Both the position numbers and the translations under genes were made by a program. DNA of 64,000 nucleotides, taken from NCBI RefSeq assembly GCF_028023875.1, contig NZ_JAQIPB010000004.1, forward strand, positions 62,001-126,000. Reading direction: 5' to 3'. This DNA is from Xenophilus arseniciresistens (GTDB taxonomy: Bacteria > Pseudomonadota > Gammaproteobacteria > Burkholderiales > Burkholderiaceae_C). The notes beneath the pieces are model-generated. The model searched no databases and was not told the origin of the DNA. It saw only the letters and a list, made by a program, of their open reading frames with translations. This document shows, piece after piece, positions 36,026-44,504 of this stretch (position 1 is its first letter; each line of letters begins with the position of its first letter).

Positions 36026-36063
36026 GGGACGGACGTTCGAGCGTCAGCCGGAACGTCCGTCCC
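36026..36063. promoter_or_regulatory. Thirteen-base inverted repeat between DUF2285 and HTH genes
   Basis: GGGACGGACGTTC (36026-36038) and its perfect reverse complement (36051-36063) are separated by 12 bases. The structure spans the stop codon of the DUF2285 gene and lies 83 bases upstream of the HTH gene. With no T-run it is not a standard terminator. It could be an operator for the HTH or DUF2285 protein, or an mRNA stem that tunes the downstream genes. Confidence 0.6.
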
Positions 36064-36853
36064 TGGAGGTTTCCATCTGCAGTAGGCGCCGGTAGCCACC
36101 GTCCACGAGCGCTTGCCCACGGCGCGCGAGCCGGCGCACCTGGGCGCGCAATTCGCCCAGGTCGTGCCAGCGCTCGGCCACCGCGGCCGCGCCGAAGAGC
36201 GCCTGGGCGATCTCGCGATGCGTGGCGCCGACGGCCATGCCGTCGAGCGTCTGCAGGCTGCGCATGTGCATCAGCGCGATGCGGTCGGGCCGCTGATGTG
36301 CGTGCGCGTGGGCGTGGATGCCCGGCCGGGCGGCGTCGCGGCCGTAGTAGCCGTCCAGGCGCTCCATGGTGGCGGTGGCGGCACGCCAGCGCTCGCGCAG
36401 CCGTGCGCCGGCCGCCAGGCCGTGCGCATAGGGCATGCCATGCTCGAGTGCGGGAGACAGCGCCGCGCGCAGCGTGCCCTCCGGGCGGTAGGCCGTCAGC
36501 AGCAGGCGGTGCCCGTCGTGGGCGAGCTGCTTGCGCCCTGGCATGCGCCACACGCCGAAGACGGGCGCATCGGACGCCGCGGCCCCGTCCGGATGGAGCT
36601 GCGGCAGGCCGTCGGGGTCGGGCAGCCAGGCCGGCTGTGCCTGGCGCGCATCGCGCGCCGGGTCTTCAAGCAGGCGCAGGCCCCAGCGTGCGGCGTGGCC
36701 GGCTTCATCCTCGCTGCCGCGCGCGTGAAGGGCGTAGACCGCACAGTAACGCGGATTGCGTCGCAGGTACTCCCAGGCCAGCGCCGGCGCATCCAGCGTC
36801 AGGGCGTAGAGATACGCCGCAGGCGGATGCCAGTCGTTCGCACGTGCGCCCAT
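36044..36853 (-). CDS. DUF2285-family (DUF6499 plus DUF2285) regulator-like protein
   Basis: 269 residues. The N-terminal part ALAWEYLRRNPRYCAVYALH matches DUF6499-type proteins. The C-terminal DUF2285 part includes MHMRSLQTLDGMAVGATHRE, IAQALFGAAAVAERWHDLGE and RAQVRRLARRGQALVDGGYR, predicted to be helical and DNA-binding. These proteins are standard in Tn4371/clc-type ICE backbones and are thought to be transcription regulators. Length is normal. Confidence 0.85.
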   Translation of the reverse strand: MGARANDWHPPAAYLYALTLDAPALAWEYLRRNPRYCAVYALHARGSEDEAGHAARWGLRLLEDPARDARQAQPAWLPDPDGLPQLHPDGAAASDAPVFGVWRMPGRKQLAHDGHRLLLTAYRPEGTLRAALSPALEHGMPYAHGLAAGARLRERWRAATATMERLDGYYGRDAARPGIHAHAHAHQRPDRIALMHMRSLQTLDGMAVGATHREIAQALFGAAAVAERWHDLGELRAQVRRLARRGQALVDGGYRRLLQMETSRDGRSG

Positions 36854-37047
36854 GTCGAACCCTCCTTGCTCGAAGGTGGCGTCACGGGCAGCAGTCCGGT
36901 CAGTGCGGTAGCGTGCTTGTCTCGGTGTGGGGTGTCTGAATGGGTGGCAGGCGATGCCGCGTGCGGCTGCCCATGCGCCGCTGCGTCCATCATACGGACC
37001 CGGGAGCGTTCAGCGGCGGGCCGGCCGTCGACCGAGGTCCGCCAGCG

Positions 37048-37395
37048 TCAGTCGTTGATCGAGCCGTCCGCCTCGGCGCGGCGAACGTACTCGGCCAGCG
37101 AGCGCTGCGGCGTCCAGTGCGAATCGCGCAGCACCGACAGATTGCGCGGGCCGCGGATGTTCTGCAGGTCCGACAGGCGCACGTGATCGAGGCGCGGCGC
37201 GCCCATGCCGAGGTCGCACAGGCCGTAGGCTGTGTCTCCATCGGCCGGATCGAGTTGCACCAGCAGCCAGGTGGCGTGGGCGTCGGGCGTGAACAACTTG
37301 ACCACCGGCCAGGGATCGGCCAGCGCGCCGATGGCAGCCGCCTTGCCGTTGTCGAGCAGTTGCCGCCGCTGCTCCTCGGTGACGAGCGCCGTCAC
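37048..37395 (-). CDS. DUF2958 family protein (copy 1)
   Basis: 115 residues if started at the GTG at 37395, which has GAGGG five bases upstream. This gives the same start (MTALVTEEQR) and length as the paralogue at 37961-38308. Another GTG lies two codons earlier. Conserved family stretches are PVVKLFTPDAHATWLLVQLD and AYGLCDLGMGAPRLDHVRLS. The function is unknown; these small proteins are common in ICEs. Confidence 0.85.
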   Translation of the reverse strand: MTALVTEEQRRQLLDNGKAAAIGALADPWPVVKLFTPDAHATWLLVQLDPADGDTAYGLCDLGMGAPRLDHVRLSDLQNIRGPRNLSVLRDSHWTPQRSLAEYVRRAEADGSIND

Positions 37396-37607
37396 CGACA
37401 CCCTCGCCGGGTGGAGCCACCGCCCCGAGTCGGTGCAGAAACTGGCGGCCGTGTGCTGGTGGCGGCTACCGGAAAGAATTCTTTGGGGGAGATCATGTGC
37501 AGAACCCAGGGATCAGCATAAAGCGGGCCTGCGTGCGCGCAAGCGGGCTAACCCGGAAAAATGAATCCTATAGATTGTAGCCCTATAGATGTCCATGCGA
37601 TGTCATC

Positions 37608-37628
37608 TTGGACTTGTCCCAAGTCCAA
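37608..37628. promoter_or_regulatory. Palindromic operator upstream of XRE regulator
   Basis: TTGGACTTG-TCC-CAAGTCCAA is a perfect nine-base dyad that ends three bases before the ATG of the XRE gene. A repressor bound here would block its own translation or transcription start. Upstream, CCTATAGAT occurs twice (37567-37575 and 37582-37590), 15 bases apart, and may mark the promoter or a second binding site. Confidence 0.65.
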
Positions 37629-37631
37629 TTG

Positions 37632-37919
37632 ATGACTGCGAAGAACTCATTTCCCGCTGCCCTGCGTACCCTCCGAAAATCCCGCGGCCTGAGCCAGGAA
37701 GCATTTTCGGAGGTATCGAGCCGCACGTACATGAGTTCTCTCGAACGGGGCCTGAAGAACCCAACGCTCAGCAAGGTCGACGAGCTGTGCGAGGTGATGC
37801 AGGTGCATCCGCTGACGCTGCTGGCCTTGACCTATGGGCTCGACGCCAAGGGCGCGGACAAGCTGCTCGCCCGCGTGCAGCGCGAGCTGGCCGAGCTGCA
37901 GGAAGTCCCGGCAGAGTGA
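37632..37919 (+). CDS. XRE-family HTH regulator
   Basis: 95 residues from the ATG at 37632; a TTG 24 bases upstream lies inside the palindrome and is not credible. The HTH is LRTLRKSRGLSQEAFSEVSS, then TYMSSLERGLKNPTLSKVDE. A leucine-rich C-terminal helix may dimerise it. It is one of few plus-strand genes in the ICE backbone, divergent from DUF2958 copy 1. It probably controls that gene and itself. Confidence 0.88.
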   Translation: MTAKNSFPAALRTLRKSRGLSQEAFSEVSSRTYMSSLERGLKNPTLSKVDELCEVMQVHPLTLLALTYGLDAKGADKLLARVQRELAELQEVPAE

Positions 37920-37960
37920 GCGTGGCAAGCGGGCGCCGCCGGCAGCGCCCTGCTCGCCTG

Positions 37961-38308
37961 CTACGTCACAATGCACCCGGCCAGGCGCGCGTCGCGCGCA
38001 TAGGCGCTCAGCCGCTTCTCGGCCCGGAAGTACACGTCGCGCTCGACCGGCAACCCAAGGGGCCCACGCAAGTCCGCCACTTCGGCCAGGCTTACCCAGC
38101 CCATCTCGGGACAGCCCAGGCCGAGGTCGCATAGCCCGAAGGCATGGTCCGGTTCGTCGGGATCGACTTGCGTCAGCAGCCAGGTCGCGCCGGCATCGGG
38201 CGTGAACAGCTTGACCACCGGGGCGGGGTCGAAACCCCGCTCTTCGAGCGATTGCCGGCCGTTGGCCAGCAACGCGGTGCGTTGGTCGTCGGTGATGAGT
38301 GCGGTCAT
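37961..38308 (-). CDS. DUF2958 family protein (copy 2)
   Basis: 115 residues, start ATG at 38308 with AAGGAG upstream. It is about half identical to copy 1 (VVKLFTPDAGATWLLTQVDP; HAFGLCDLGLGCPEMGWVSL). The gene is preceded by a leader of about 150 bases that is duplicated upstream of the zinc-ribbon gene near 45 kb. Function unknown. Confidence 0.87.
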   Translation of the reverse strand: MTALITDDQRTALLANGRQSLEERGFDPAPVVKLFTPDAGATWLLTQVDPDEPDHAFGLCDLGLGCPEMGWVSLAEVADLRGPLGLPVERDVYFRAEKRLSAYARDARLAGCIVT

Positions 38309-38460
38309 GGTCTTCTCCTTGGAAGGAATGCCGGGCGGGATTGCCCGGGACCGCGGAGAAGCACGGCGCAGCGCAGCCGTCACAGGTTCGACAGACGGCC
38401 GCAGGCCGCCAGCGTGCGCAGCACGCGCAGACCTTGACGGCGAGACCGGCGTGCTACGGT
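38309..38460 (-). promoter_or_regulatory. Structured leader, copy 1, upstream of DUF2958
   Basis: Read on the minus strand, this stretch begins ACCGTAGCACG and contains CTCGCCGTCAAGG, a GCGGCCTGCGGCCGTC stem-loop, GCTGCGCTGCGCCGTGCT, and GGGCAATCCCGCCC close to the start codon. The same elements in the same order precede the gene ending at 45082. It could be a conserved 5' leader RNA or a shared promoter/operator region. Confidence 0.55.
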
Positions 38461-38939
38461 GGGTCCACCAGCAAGCCAGCCCTGTCGCCACTCCTGCCTT
38501 GGCTCGCGCTGCGCGCGAGCGCGTCAGCGATGGAAGCCCGAAGGGGCGAGACGCCCGCAGCGCAGCGAGGACGGCTCGATGCGCAGCACGACAGCGCGCC
38601 CCGGCCACGCCGGGGGACGCCCGGATTCACATATCGGTGCAGAAGCCCGAACCCTCGAAGCCACCTCCGTTGCAAGACACGAAGGCTCGAATCCGCTTTC
38701 TCACGAAGCCGTGCAAGCACGATGCCGCACTGGCGAATTCACGCGCATGCGGGGAGCCTCGAAAGAACGAAAGCGGCTTTCCTTGCAGCAGCAAAGCCAC
38801 GAAGCCGCTTTTACGGAAAGCCGCAGACACACCAGGCCCTCGAGTCGCGCATCACGGCCCGGGTCACCGCGCCAGGCTGATGTGCTGGCAAACGTGCCAG
38901 CGCCCCGCCGGGAGGCGGGGCGCTGGGGGTAGGTGGCGT
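38461..38939. other. Stretch without a supported gene
   Basis: Between the DUF2958 leader and DUF736 I see no open frame with family resemblance or a convincing ribosome-binding site. The sequence is rich in short GC-rich direct repeats (GCGCAGCGCAG type) similar to those around 43.8 and 44.5 kb. The last 250 bases are somewhat less GC-rich and contain the repeated words GCCACGAAGCC and GAAAGCGGCTTT. It may hold promoters for the plus or minus strand, or decayed sequence. Confidence 0.5.
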
Positions 38940-39245
38940 TCAGTCGCCCTTGCTGCGCGACCAGATCAGGTTGTGCGTGCCGTCCTCGGCCTCGACCAGG
39001 CGGGCGTAGATGGTCGCCGGGAACGACGGGTCATCGAGCGTCACCGACAGGTAGGGCCGGTCCGCCTTGCTGATCTTCTTCCACGCCGCGCCGATCTCGA
39101 AGTTGCCGGCGACGATGCGGTAGTCGGGAGCGTTCTCGCTCTCCTTCTCGTTGGGGACCAGCTTGACCTTGACGTTGAGCGTCAGGGTGCGCACGGTGCC
39201 CGTGAAGCCGTTGTTCTGCGCGGTGAAGGTGCCGATGTTGGCCAT
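38940..39245 (-). CDS. DUF736 family protein
   Basis: 101 residues beginning [20 protein letters not shown], the hallmark of DUF736. Further family segments are [17 protein letters not shown] and [20 protein letters not shown]. These small, probably beta-rich proteins are encoded near parB/DUF932 in many ICEs and plasmids. Their function is unknown; a single-strand DNA or stress role has been guessed from context only. Confidence 0.92.
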   Translation of the reverse strand: MANIGTFTAQNNGFTGTVRTLTLNVKVKLVPNEKESENAPDYRIVAGNFEIGAAWKKISKADRPYLSVTLDDPSFPATIYARLVEAEDGTHNLIWSRSKGD

Positions 39246-39811
39246 GATGAAACTCCTTGCGGTTGGTTGACTGGTCGCGCCCATCGCGGCCTTGTCGGTG
39301 ATCCGGTAGGGCGAGGCACGGGCGGGCTGCACCCCTGAGCACAGCGAAGGGGCCGCAACAGCGTGGAGGACCGGGAGTGCCCGAAGAAATCTGTCTCGCG
39401 AGGAAGCCGCACCGCGGCGGGGAAATTTGTTCGGGCCGGACGGTTGCTGCCATGAAGCCCGAGGCGTCAGCCGGTGCATCGCCAGGATTCACGACAAGCC
39501 AAGGCCGCCCTGGGCGGGACTGCCACCGCAAGGGGTCATGGCCGATGCACCGCCCCGCGAACACCGCCGGCACCATGCGCACCCCAACCGCCGCCACGGT
39601 CAGTCCCCAACGCGAGCGGGCCGCTCCCGCACACATCGTTGCCGGCAGCTTCAGCGCGGCGTGGAAGGACACGGCGAACCGGCCCGGGGTGAATGCCCGG
39701 ACTCGGCGTCATCGAAGGCTGCTGCTGGTGTCGGGACCGGACGCGCAACCTGATCTGGACGGGCGGCCCACGGCGGGGCGGCACACTCCGGCGCGCGCCG
39801 CCCGGCATGGC
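39246..39811. other. Stretch without an intact gene
   Basis: No credible intact gene. On the plus strand, about 39735-39770 reads RTRNLIWTGGPRRG. This recalls the end of DUF736 ([12 protein letters not shown]) and might be a scrap of a second copy in opposite orientation, but the match is short. The rest looks like promoter and spacer DNA upstream of DUF736. Confidence 0.4.
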
Positions 39812-40261
39812 TCAGGGCGCCGGTTCCCGCAGCGCGGCAATCTTGGCCGTGATGCGCGACTCGATGGTCTGCCGCGAGGTCGCCACCAGCGTAACGACGG
39901 CCTCGCAGACGACTTCGTGCGCATCATGCGCACGCACGCGGAAGGTGATGCTGCGGTCGCTCAGTCGCTCGACCCATCCGCGCAGCCGCAGTGGCGAGCC
40001 TGGCGGGATCGGCCCCAGGTGGTCGATACGGATGGAGCGCCCGACGACGACTTCCACCTCGGCGTCCGTGAGCCGCTGCACCTCGCGGATGCACACCGAC
40101 TCGATGACCGCGACCAGATAGCCGGTCGCCAGGCACTCGATCAACTGCTCCGCGTAGTCGCGGCCGTGCGGCAGCCGCGAGAAAAGAGACCGGGCGGTCT
40201 GGTCGGCCGGGACGACGTAGGACTCCTCGAAGAAGACCGAGCTGACTGCTTCATGGTTCAT
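39812..40261 (-). CDS. FlK-like thioesterase (hotdog fold)
   Basis: 149 residues. The overall pattern follows fluoroacetyl-CoA thioesterase FlK of Streptomyces. Thr46 in LATGYLV, Glu54 in VIESVC and His81 in RIDHLGPIPPG stand where FlK has its Thr-Glu-His triad (42, 50, 76). The fold is a hotdog acyl-CoA thioesterase. The natural substrate here is unknown, and fluoroacetyl-CoA specificity cannot be claimed. It lies in the maintenance block between DUF736 and ParB. Confidence 0.8.
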   Translation of the reverse strand: MNHEAVSSVFFEESYVVPADQTARSLFSRLPHGRDYAEQLIECLATGYLVAVIESVCIREVQRLTDAEVEVVVGRSIRIDHLGPIPPGSPLRLRGWVERLSDRSITFRVRAHDAHEVVCEAVVTLVATSRQTIESRITAKIAALREPAP

Positions 40262-40469
40262 GGGTGCGTGGTGGCGAGAGGACGATTGCCTCCGATCCAC
40301 CGATGCTCCCGTGCAGTGGCCGGGCCGCAAACCCGCTGCGGCGTGCACTGGCGCGCTGCGGCGGGCTTGCGGCCCGGCTGGATGTGAAAACGCGCGCGGC
40401 ACACCTGCCGCGCGCGTCGCGCTGACTTCGCAAAGCCCCGGCCGGCGAGGCCGGCCAGGGCTTGCCGCG

Positions 40470-42518
40470 TCAAGCGGCTTCGGCCACCTCCTGCGCCTCG
40501 TCGGCGTTATTGTCAGCGGGCACCGCCGCATCCTCCTGTGCTTCGGCCTGCGCTGCGACGGTTTCCGTCACGGCTTCCGGCGCGCGGAACATCGCGGGCA
40601 GCCAATCGCTGCCTGCGGCCAGCCGCTCGGCCTCGGCCGCGATCTGCGCCTTCTTGAGCTTGCCGAGCCGGTGCACTTCGCCCGGCGCGAACACCTGCAC
40701 CGCTTCCAGCGCCTTGGCCTTGGACACGTGCTCGAAGTAGCCCGCAGCGGTCGGGGTCCACCACTGCCCCATGTCCAGGCCCACGGCCTGCGCCAGCAGC
40801 GCGGCGGGCCGCTCGCCTTCGCGCGACGTGATCGCGCTGACCGTGAAACCCACGCACAGCGCCAGCAGCGACAGCAGTTCGGACTGCGGCATCGCCAGCA
40901 GCTCGGCGAACAGCGCTTCCGAATCCTCGGGCAGCCGCTGCGCCCACGCCTCGCGCACTTGGCGCATGCCCGTGGCGGCCGGGGCTTCGGCCACGTCCGG
41001 CGCGTGCTGCTCCAGCCGGTCCTGCGCATCGGCGCTGAGGTGCAGCGGCGAGCCCCGGTAGCCCTCCAGCACGATGCGCTGCGCGAGCCGGTGCACCACT
41101 GCCACCAACGCGACATGCGGATGGCGGGCGACTTCGGCCTGCAAGGCGGCAGTGCGGTGCGCCGACAGGCGGCGTGCCAGCTTCTCGGAGATGGTCAGCG
41201 CGGGCGGCTCGTCCTCGGCGTGCTCGGGCTTGTCGGTCCCGTCCGCCTCGCCTGTCTCATCGGCCTCGGTGCCGCACTGCTGCGCGCGCAGCGCCTTGGC
41301 GTCTTCCTCGCGCACCAGCCCGCGATGTACCACCGGCGCGCCCTCGGCATCAAGCGACACCACGGCCCCGGCCATCGGCACCACGCCCACCGGGTAGACC
41401 AGCAGCTTGCGCTCGATGGCGTCCAGGTCGTTGTCGATCGCGTCCATCGCATCCTGCAGGGCCTGCGCCTCGTCGTCGCCGATGGCTTCGTTCTCGTCGT
41501 CCAGGCGCTCCTGCAGCTTGGCCTGCTCGGCTTCCAGTCTGGCGATGCGCTTGGCCTCGGCCTTGCCCGGCTCGTGCCGCGTGGCGCGCACGCGCTGGAA
41601 GCGGTGCAGGTCGGCATAGGTCGCACGGGGCGCCACGTCCACCCAGCCCCAGCCCTCGGCCCGGATCTCGCCGGCCATTGCCGCAAGCCTGTCGCGGGCC
41701 AGCGTGTCCAGCAGCGCGGCATCGGCCAGGAACACGCCGCTGTGCTCATTGGCGAACAGGTCGCGGCGCGTGCTGCCGCCCGCCTGCTCGTAGGCGTCCA
41801 ACCCGACGAACCGGGCCACCGGGTCGCGGCCCGCGTCGATTTCCTCCTGCGTCAGGTGATCGCGCAGCGCATCCGGGCTGCGCTGCCACTGCGGCGAGTC
41901 GTAGAACGCGGCCTCCTGCGCCGCGTGGTCATCGGTGATGGCAAGGGCCATCAACTGCTCGAGCGTCACGGCGTCGGCCCGGTAGTCGGCCAGCAGCCGG
42001 GGCGAGACATTGGCGAGCTTGAGCCGGCGCTGCACCACGAGTGGCGTCACGCCGAAGTCGGCTGCAATGTCCTCGACGGCGCGTCCCTCGGCCACCAGCG
42101 AGGCGAAGGCCTCGAACTGGTCCGCCGGGTGCATGGCCTCGCGCTGCACGTTCTCGGTCAGGCTCACCGTGCGCGCGGCCGCATCAGGCACCACGAGGCA
42201 CGGCACTTCGTGGTCCTTGGCGAGCTTGCGACGCTTGACCAGCAGCTTGAGGGCCGCGAGGCGGCGCCGGCCCGCCACCACCTCGTGGTGCTCGCCATCG
42301 GGCGAGAGCACCACGGTGAGGTTTTGCAACAGGCCCACGCGCGCGATGCTCGCGGCCAGTTCGGGGATCGACGTGCCGCCGTTTTTGCGCACGTTGCGCG
42401 AGGACGGGCGCAGCCGCGACAGCGGGATCAGCAGCAGGTCCTGGCCCGCGCCGATGGCAGCCACGGTCTGCACGGCGGCAGCGATGGCGGTGGTTTCGTG
42501 AAGGGTTGCGGTATTCAT
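40470..42518 (-). CDS. parB: Large ParB/Spo0J-family protein
   Basis: 682 residues from the ATG at 42518. The ParB N-terminal domain (about 28-115) includes IPLSRLRPSSRNVRKNG and GRRRLAALKLL, and the HTH part has SLTENVQREAMHPADQFEAF and FGVTPLVVQRRLKLANV. The 400-residue C-terminal extension holds a charged coiled coil (about 300-350) and an acidic stretch (about 410-440). This is roughly twice the length of chromosomal ParB but usual for ICE ParB-like proteins. It acts in partition or as a transcription factor. It is not next to parA. Confidence 0.9.
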   Translation of the reverse strand: MNTATLHETTAIAAAVQTVAAIGAGQDLLLIPLSRLRPSSRNVRKNGGTSIPELAASIARVGLLQNLTVVLSPDGEHHEVVAGRRRLAALKLLVKRRKLAKDHEVPCLVVPDAAARTVSLTENVQREAMHPADQFEAFASLVAEGRAVEDIAADFGVTPLVVQRRLKLANVSPRLLADYRADAVTLEQLMALAITDDHAAQEAAFYDSPQWQRSPDALRDHLTQEEIDAGRDPVARFVGLDAYEQAGGSTRRDLFANEHSGVFLADAALLDTLARDRLAAMAGEIRAEGWGWVDVAPRATYADLHRFQRVRATRHEPGKAEAKRIARLEAEQAKLQERLDDENEAIGDDEAQALQDAMDAIDNDLDAIERKLLVYPVGVVPMAGAVVSLDAEGAPVVHRGLVREEDAKALRAQQCGTEADETGEADGTDKPEHAEDEPPALTISEKLARRLSAHRTAALQAEVARHPHVALVAVVHRLAQRIVLEGYRGSPLHLSADAQDRLEQHAPDVAEAPAATGMRQVREAWAQRLPEDSEALFAELLAMPQSELLSLLALCVGFTVSAITSREGERPAALLAQAVGLDMGQWWTPTAAGYFEHVSKAKALEAVQVFAPGEVHRLGKLKKAQIAAEAERLAAGSDWLPAMFRAPEAVTETVAAQAEAQEDAAVPADNNADEAQEVAEAA

Positions 42519-42609
42519 GGTGAAACTCCTATCGAATGAAGAAACGGAAAAGCCAACGGGGGAAGAAATGGAGGGGCCGTGTTGGCGTGAAGGCCCCTGC
42601 GCGAGGGGT

Positions 42610-43437
42610 TCAGGCCTTGAGGCGCTGCATTTCGTCGGCAAGCAGCCACAGCGCGCGGTTCAGGCGCAGGTTCTGGTCGATGCCCTGCGCCGGCCGGGTG
42701 TGCTGGCGGCGGCCGTTGGCCGCGCGCGCGGGCAGGCCGCCCCGGGTCAGGTTCTCCTGCGTGCGGTTGAACACGCTCCACAGGTCAGGGCGGTTGTCGT
42801 CCAGGCGGCGCGGGGCCAGCAGCTGCGCCTCGGTGATGGGCGCGGGCCTGTCGGGGTCGTCGTACTTGAGGGTCAGCGCGGCACGCGCGAACACCTCGGC
42901 CTCCCGGTCGTCCAGGGTGATGGACCGCATCGCATCGCGCGAGGCCTGCGCCTGCCCGAAGCCGTGCAGCACCTCGTAAGCGCCCTCGATGACGGCGTTG
43001 GCCACGTCGCCCTTGTGCGGCACGCGCACGTCCGCCACCGTGTCGCCGCAGACGAGCCCGTTCGTGCAGACGAACCGCAGCATCCCGGCCAGCATCTGGT
43101 AGCTGCTGGTGCCGTCGTGCGAGTTCAGCAGGATGATTTCGTTGGCCTCGCGGCCGTTGATCTGGCTGGCGTGGCGCAGCCGCAGCATGTGCTTGGTGAA
43201 GTCGCGCCGCCCTTCCTGGCGCACGCGGGTCTGGCAAACCATGAAGGCCTCGAAGCCCTCGGCGCGCAGCTTGTGCAGCACCGTCGCGGTGGGGATGTAG
43301 CTGTAGCGGTGCGAGCGGCTGTCGTGCGGGGCCTGCGCGAAGATGGACGGGGCCACTGTCCTGATCTGGTCGTCCGACAACGGATGTTCGGAGCGCAGCA
43401 CCGGCGAATGCGGTGCGAAGCGGGAAGCGAGTTGCAT
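42610..43437 (-). CDS. DUF932 family protein
   Basis: 275 residues. Family patterns are SRSHRYSYIPTATVLHKLRA, FTKHMLRLRHASQINGREAN and EIILLNSHDGTSSYQMLAG. DUF932 proteins (phage/plasmid-like, TIGR03299-related) are encoded beside ParB in many ICEs and plasmids, and their role is unknown. Length is normal. The upstream region contains a long inverted repeat (43594-43693). Confidence 0.9.
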   Translation of the reverse strand: MQLASRFAPHSPVLRSEHPLSDDQIRTVAPSIFAQAPHDSRSHRYSYIPTATVLHKLRAEGFEAFMVCQTRVRQEGRRDFTKHMLRLRHASQINGREANEIILLNSHDGTSSYQMLAGMLRFVCTNGLVCGDTVADVRVPHKGDVANAVIEGAYEVLHGFGQAQASRDAMRSITLDDREAEVFARAALTLKYDDPDRPAPITEAQLLAPRRLDDNRPDLWSVFNRTQENLTRGGLPARAANGRRQHTRPAQGIDQNLRLNRALWLLADEMQRLKA

Positions 43438-43593
43438 GGTCTTTCTCCAATGGAAGTTGGCTGTTGAACAACCCCCACCGGATTCCTAGATTCGGAGCCC
43501 TCTTCGGACTCCCCGGTGGGGTCGGCGCGAAGACCCAGTGCGGCCTCGTTGCCACCGTCTTTCCTGAGTTCATCGCCCGCGACGGAAGGGAGA

Positions 43594-43693
43594 CCGCGGC
43601 CGGTGGCCGTCAAGGAAGAAGCGCCGGGTGCTGGGGCGGCCCGCAGCGAAGCGAGGACACGGCCCGGCGCGCCTTGACGGCCACCGGTCGCGG
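43594..43693. repeat. Long inverted repeat upstream of DUF932
   Basis: Arms at 43594-43615 and 43672-43693 are complementary over 22 bases with one mismatch, and perfect over 16 bases (43600-43615 with 43672-43687). The 56-base loop is GC-rich. On the minus strand it begins with ACTGTAGCCCG, similar to the start of the two duplicated leaders. Its role is unknown; it could be a cruciform or a stem in a 5' leader. Confidence 0.65.
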
Positions 43694-43773
43694 GCTACAG
43701 TCGCGGACAAAGTGATGGGCTCAGGAAAGACGGCGAGCGCGGCAACGGTCGCTATCGGCGCCGGCACCCCGCA

Positions 43774-43901
43774 AGCGAAGCGCGCAGCGCCGCCAGGCGC
43801 GAAGGCCGATCAGGCGCAGCCTGTTCGGCGGTCTTGCAGGGGCGCCAAGCGCAGCGCGGCGGGGATGGGCCGCACGGCCGATCCCCTGGAGGCAAGCGCA
43901 G
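43774..43901. repeat. 128-bp direct repeat, copy A
   Basis: This stretch and 44505-44632 align over 128 bases without gaps, with about eight differences by eye. Both begin AGCGAAGCGCGCA and end TGGAGGCAAGCGCAG. They flank the NTF2-like gene on both sides. Confidence 0.85.
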
Positions 43902-44065
43902 CGCGCAGCGCCGCAGGCGCGAAGGTGACCGATGGCGTGCAGTCGAATGGACGTCGCGGCAAAGGCGGCGCGCCGCGCCGCCTGATCACCCGATGACTCA
44001 GGTCGCCAACACGCGCTCTACGATGACGAGCGTGAACAACGAGACCCCACACCAAAGGAGCACCG

Positions 44066-44500
44066 ATGGAAGAAAAGCTCGTCCGTGAGTTCTTCGAGCG
44101 ATACCAGGACTTCTTTCGACAAGGGCTGAAGGACGAAGCGGACATGGAGCAAGTCGCCTCGTCCTATGCCACCGCGTTCATCGCGGCCTCGCCCGCGGGC
44201 GTCAACGTCGGCCAGAACGACGAACAACTGAAGCAGGTCATGCGGCAGGGGTTCGAGCGGTATCGCCAGATCGGCACAAAGGACATGGCCCTGCGTGGCG
44301 TGCGCATCAACCCCATCGACGAACACCATTGCCTTGCGCACGTCGCCTGGACGGCGACCTATGACCGGGGCACGGCCCCGGATGTATGCATCGACTTCGA
44401 CGTCCACTATTTGATGCAGCAGCTCGACGACGAGCCAAAGATCTTTGGCTGGGTGTCGGGCGATGAGCAAGCACTACTCAGGCAGCAGGGCATCCTCTGA
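44066..44500 (+). CDS. NTF2/SnoaL-like small protein
   Basis: 144 residues with AAAGGAG seven bases before the ATG. The N-terminal helix MEEKLVREFFERYQDFF and the alternating beta strands that follow (HHCLAHVAWTATYDR, CIDFDVHYLMQQLDDEPKIF) suggest an NTF2-like fold. Family membership is a pattern judgement. It is flanked by 128-bp direct repeats and lies opposite in direction to most ICE genes, so it looks like an inserted cassette. Function unknown. Confidence 0.75.
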   Translation: MEEKLVREFFERYQDFFRQGLKDEADMEQVASSYATAFIAASPAGVNVGQNDEQLKQVMRQGFERYRQIGTKDMALRGVRINPIDEHHCLAHVAWTATYDRGTAPDVCIDFDVHYLMQQLDDEPKIFGWVSGDEQALLRQQGIL

Positions 44501-44504
44501 CTCC

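Larger units (their letters stand above)
43438..44065. other. Intergenic region with long inverted repeat and direct repeat A
   Basis: No credible gene. It holds a 22-base inverted repeat (43594-43615 and 43672-43693, one mismatch) whose core is CCTTGACGGCCACCGG and which encloses 56 bases. It also holds the first copy of a 128-bp direct repeat (43774-43901). The part nearest the DUF932 start lacks an obvious sigma-70 promoter. Confidence 0.6.

Noticed and set aside
38434-38460. Sigma-70 promoter TTGACG...TACGGT on the plus strand (also at 45198-45224 and 43674-43701)
   Set aside because: Spacers are only 15-16 bases, no plus-strand gene follows the first copy, and the words belong to the duplicated leader read on the other strand.
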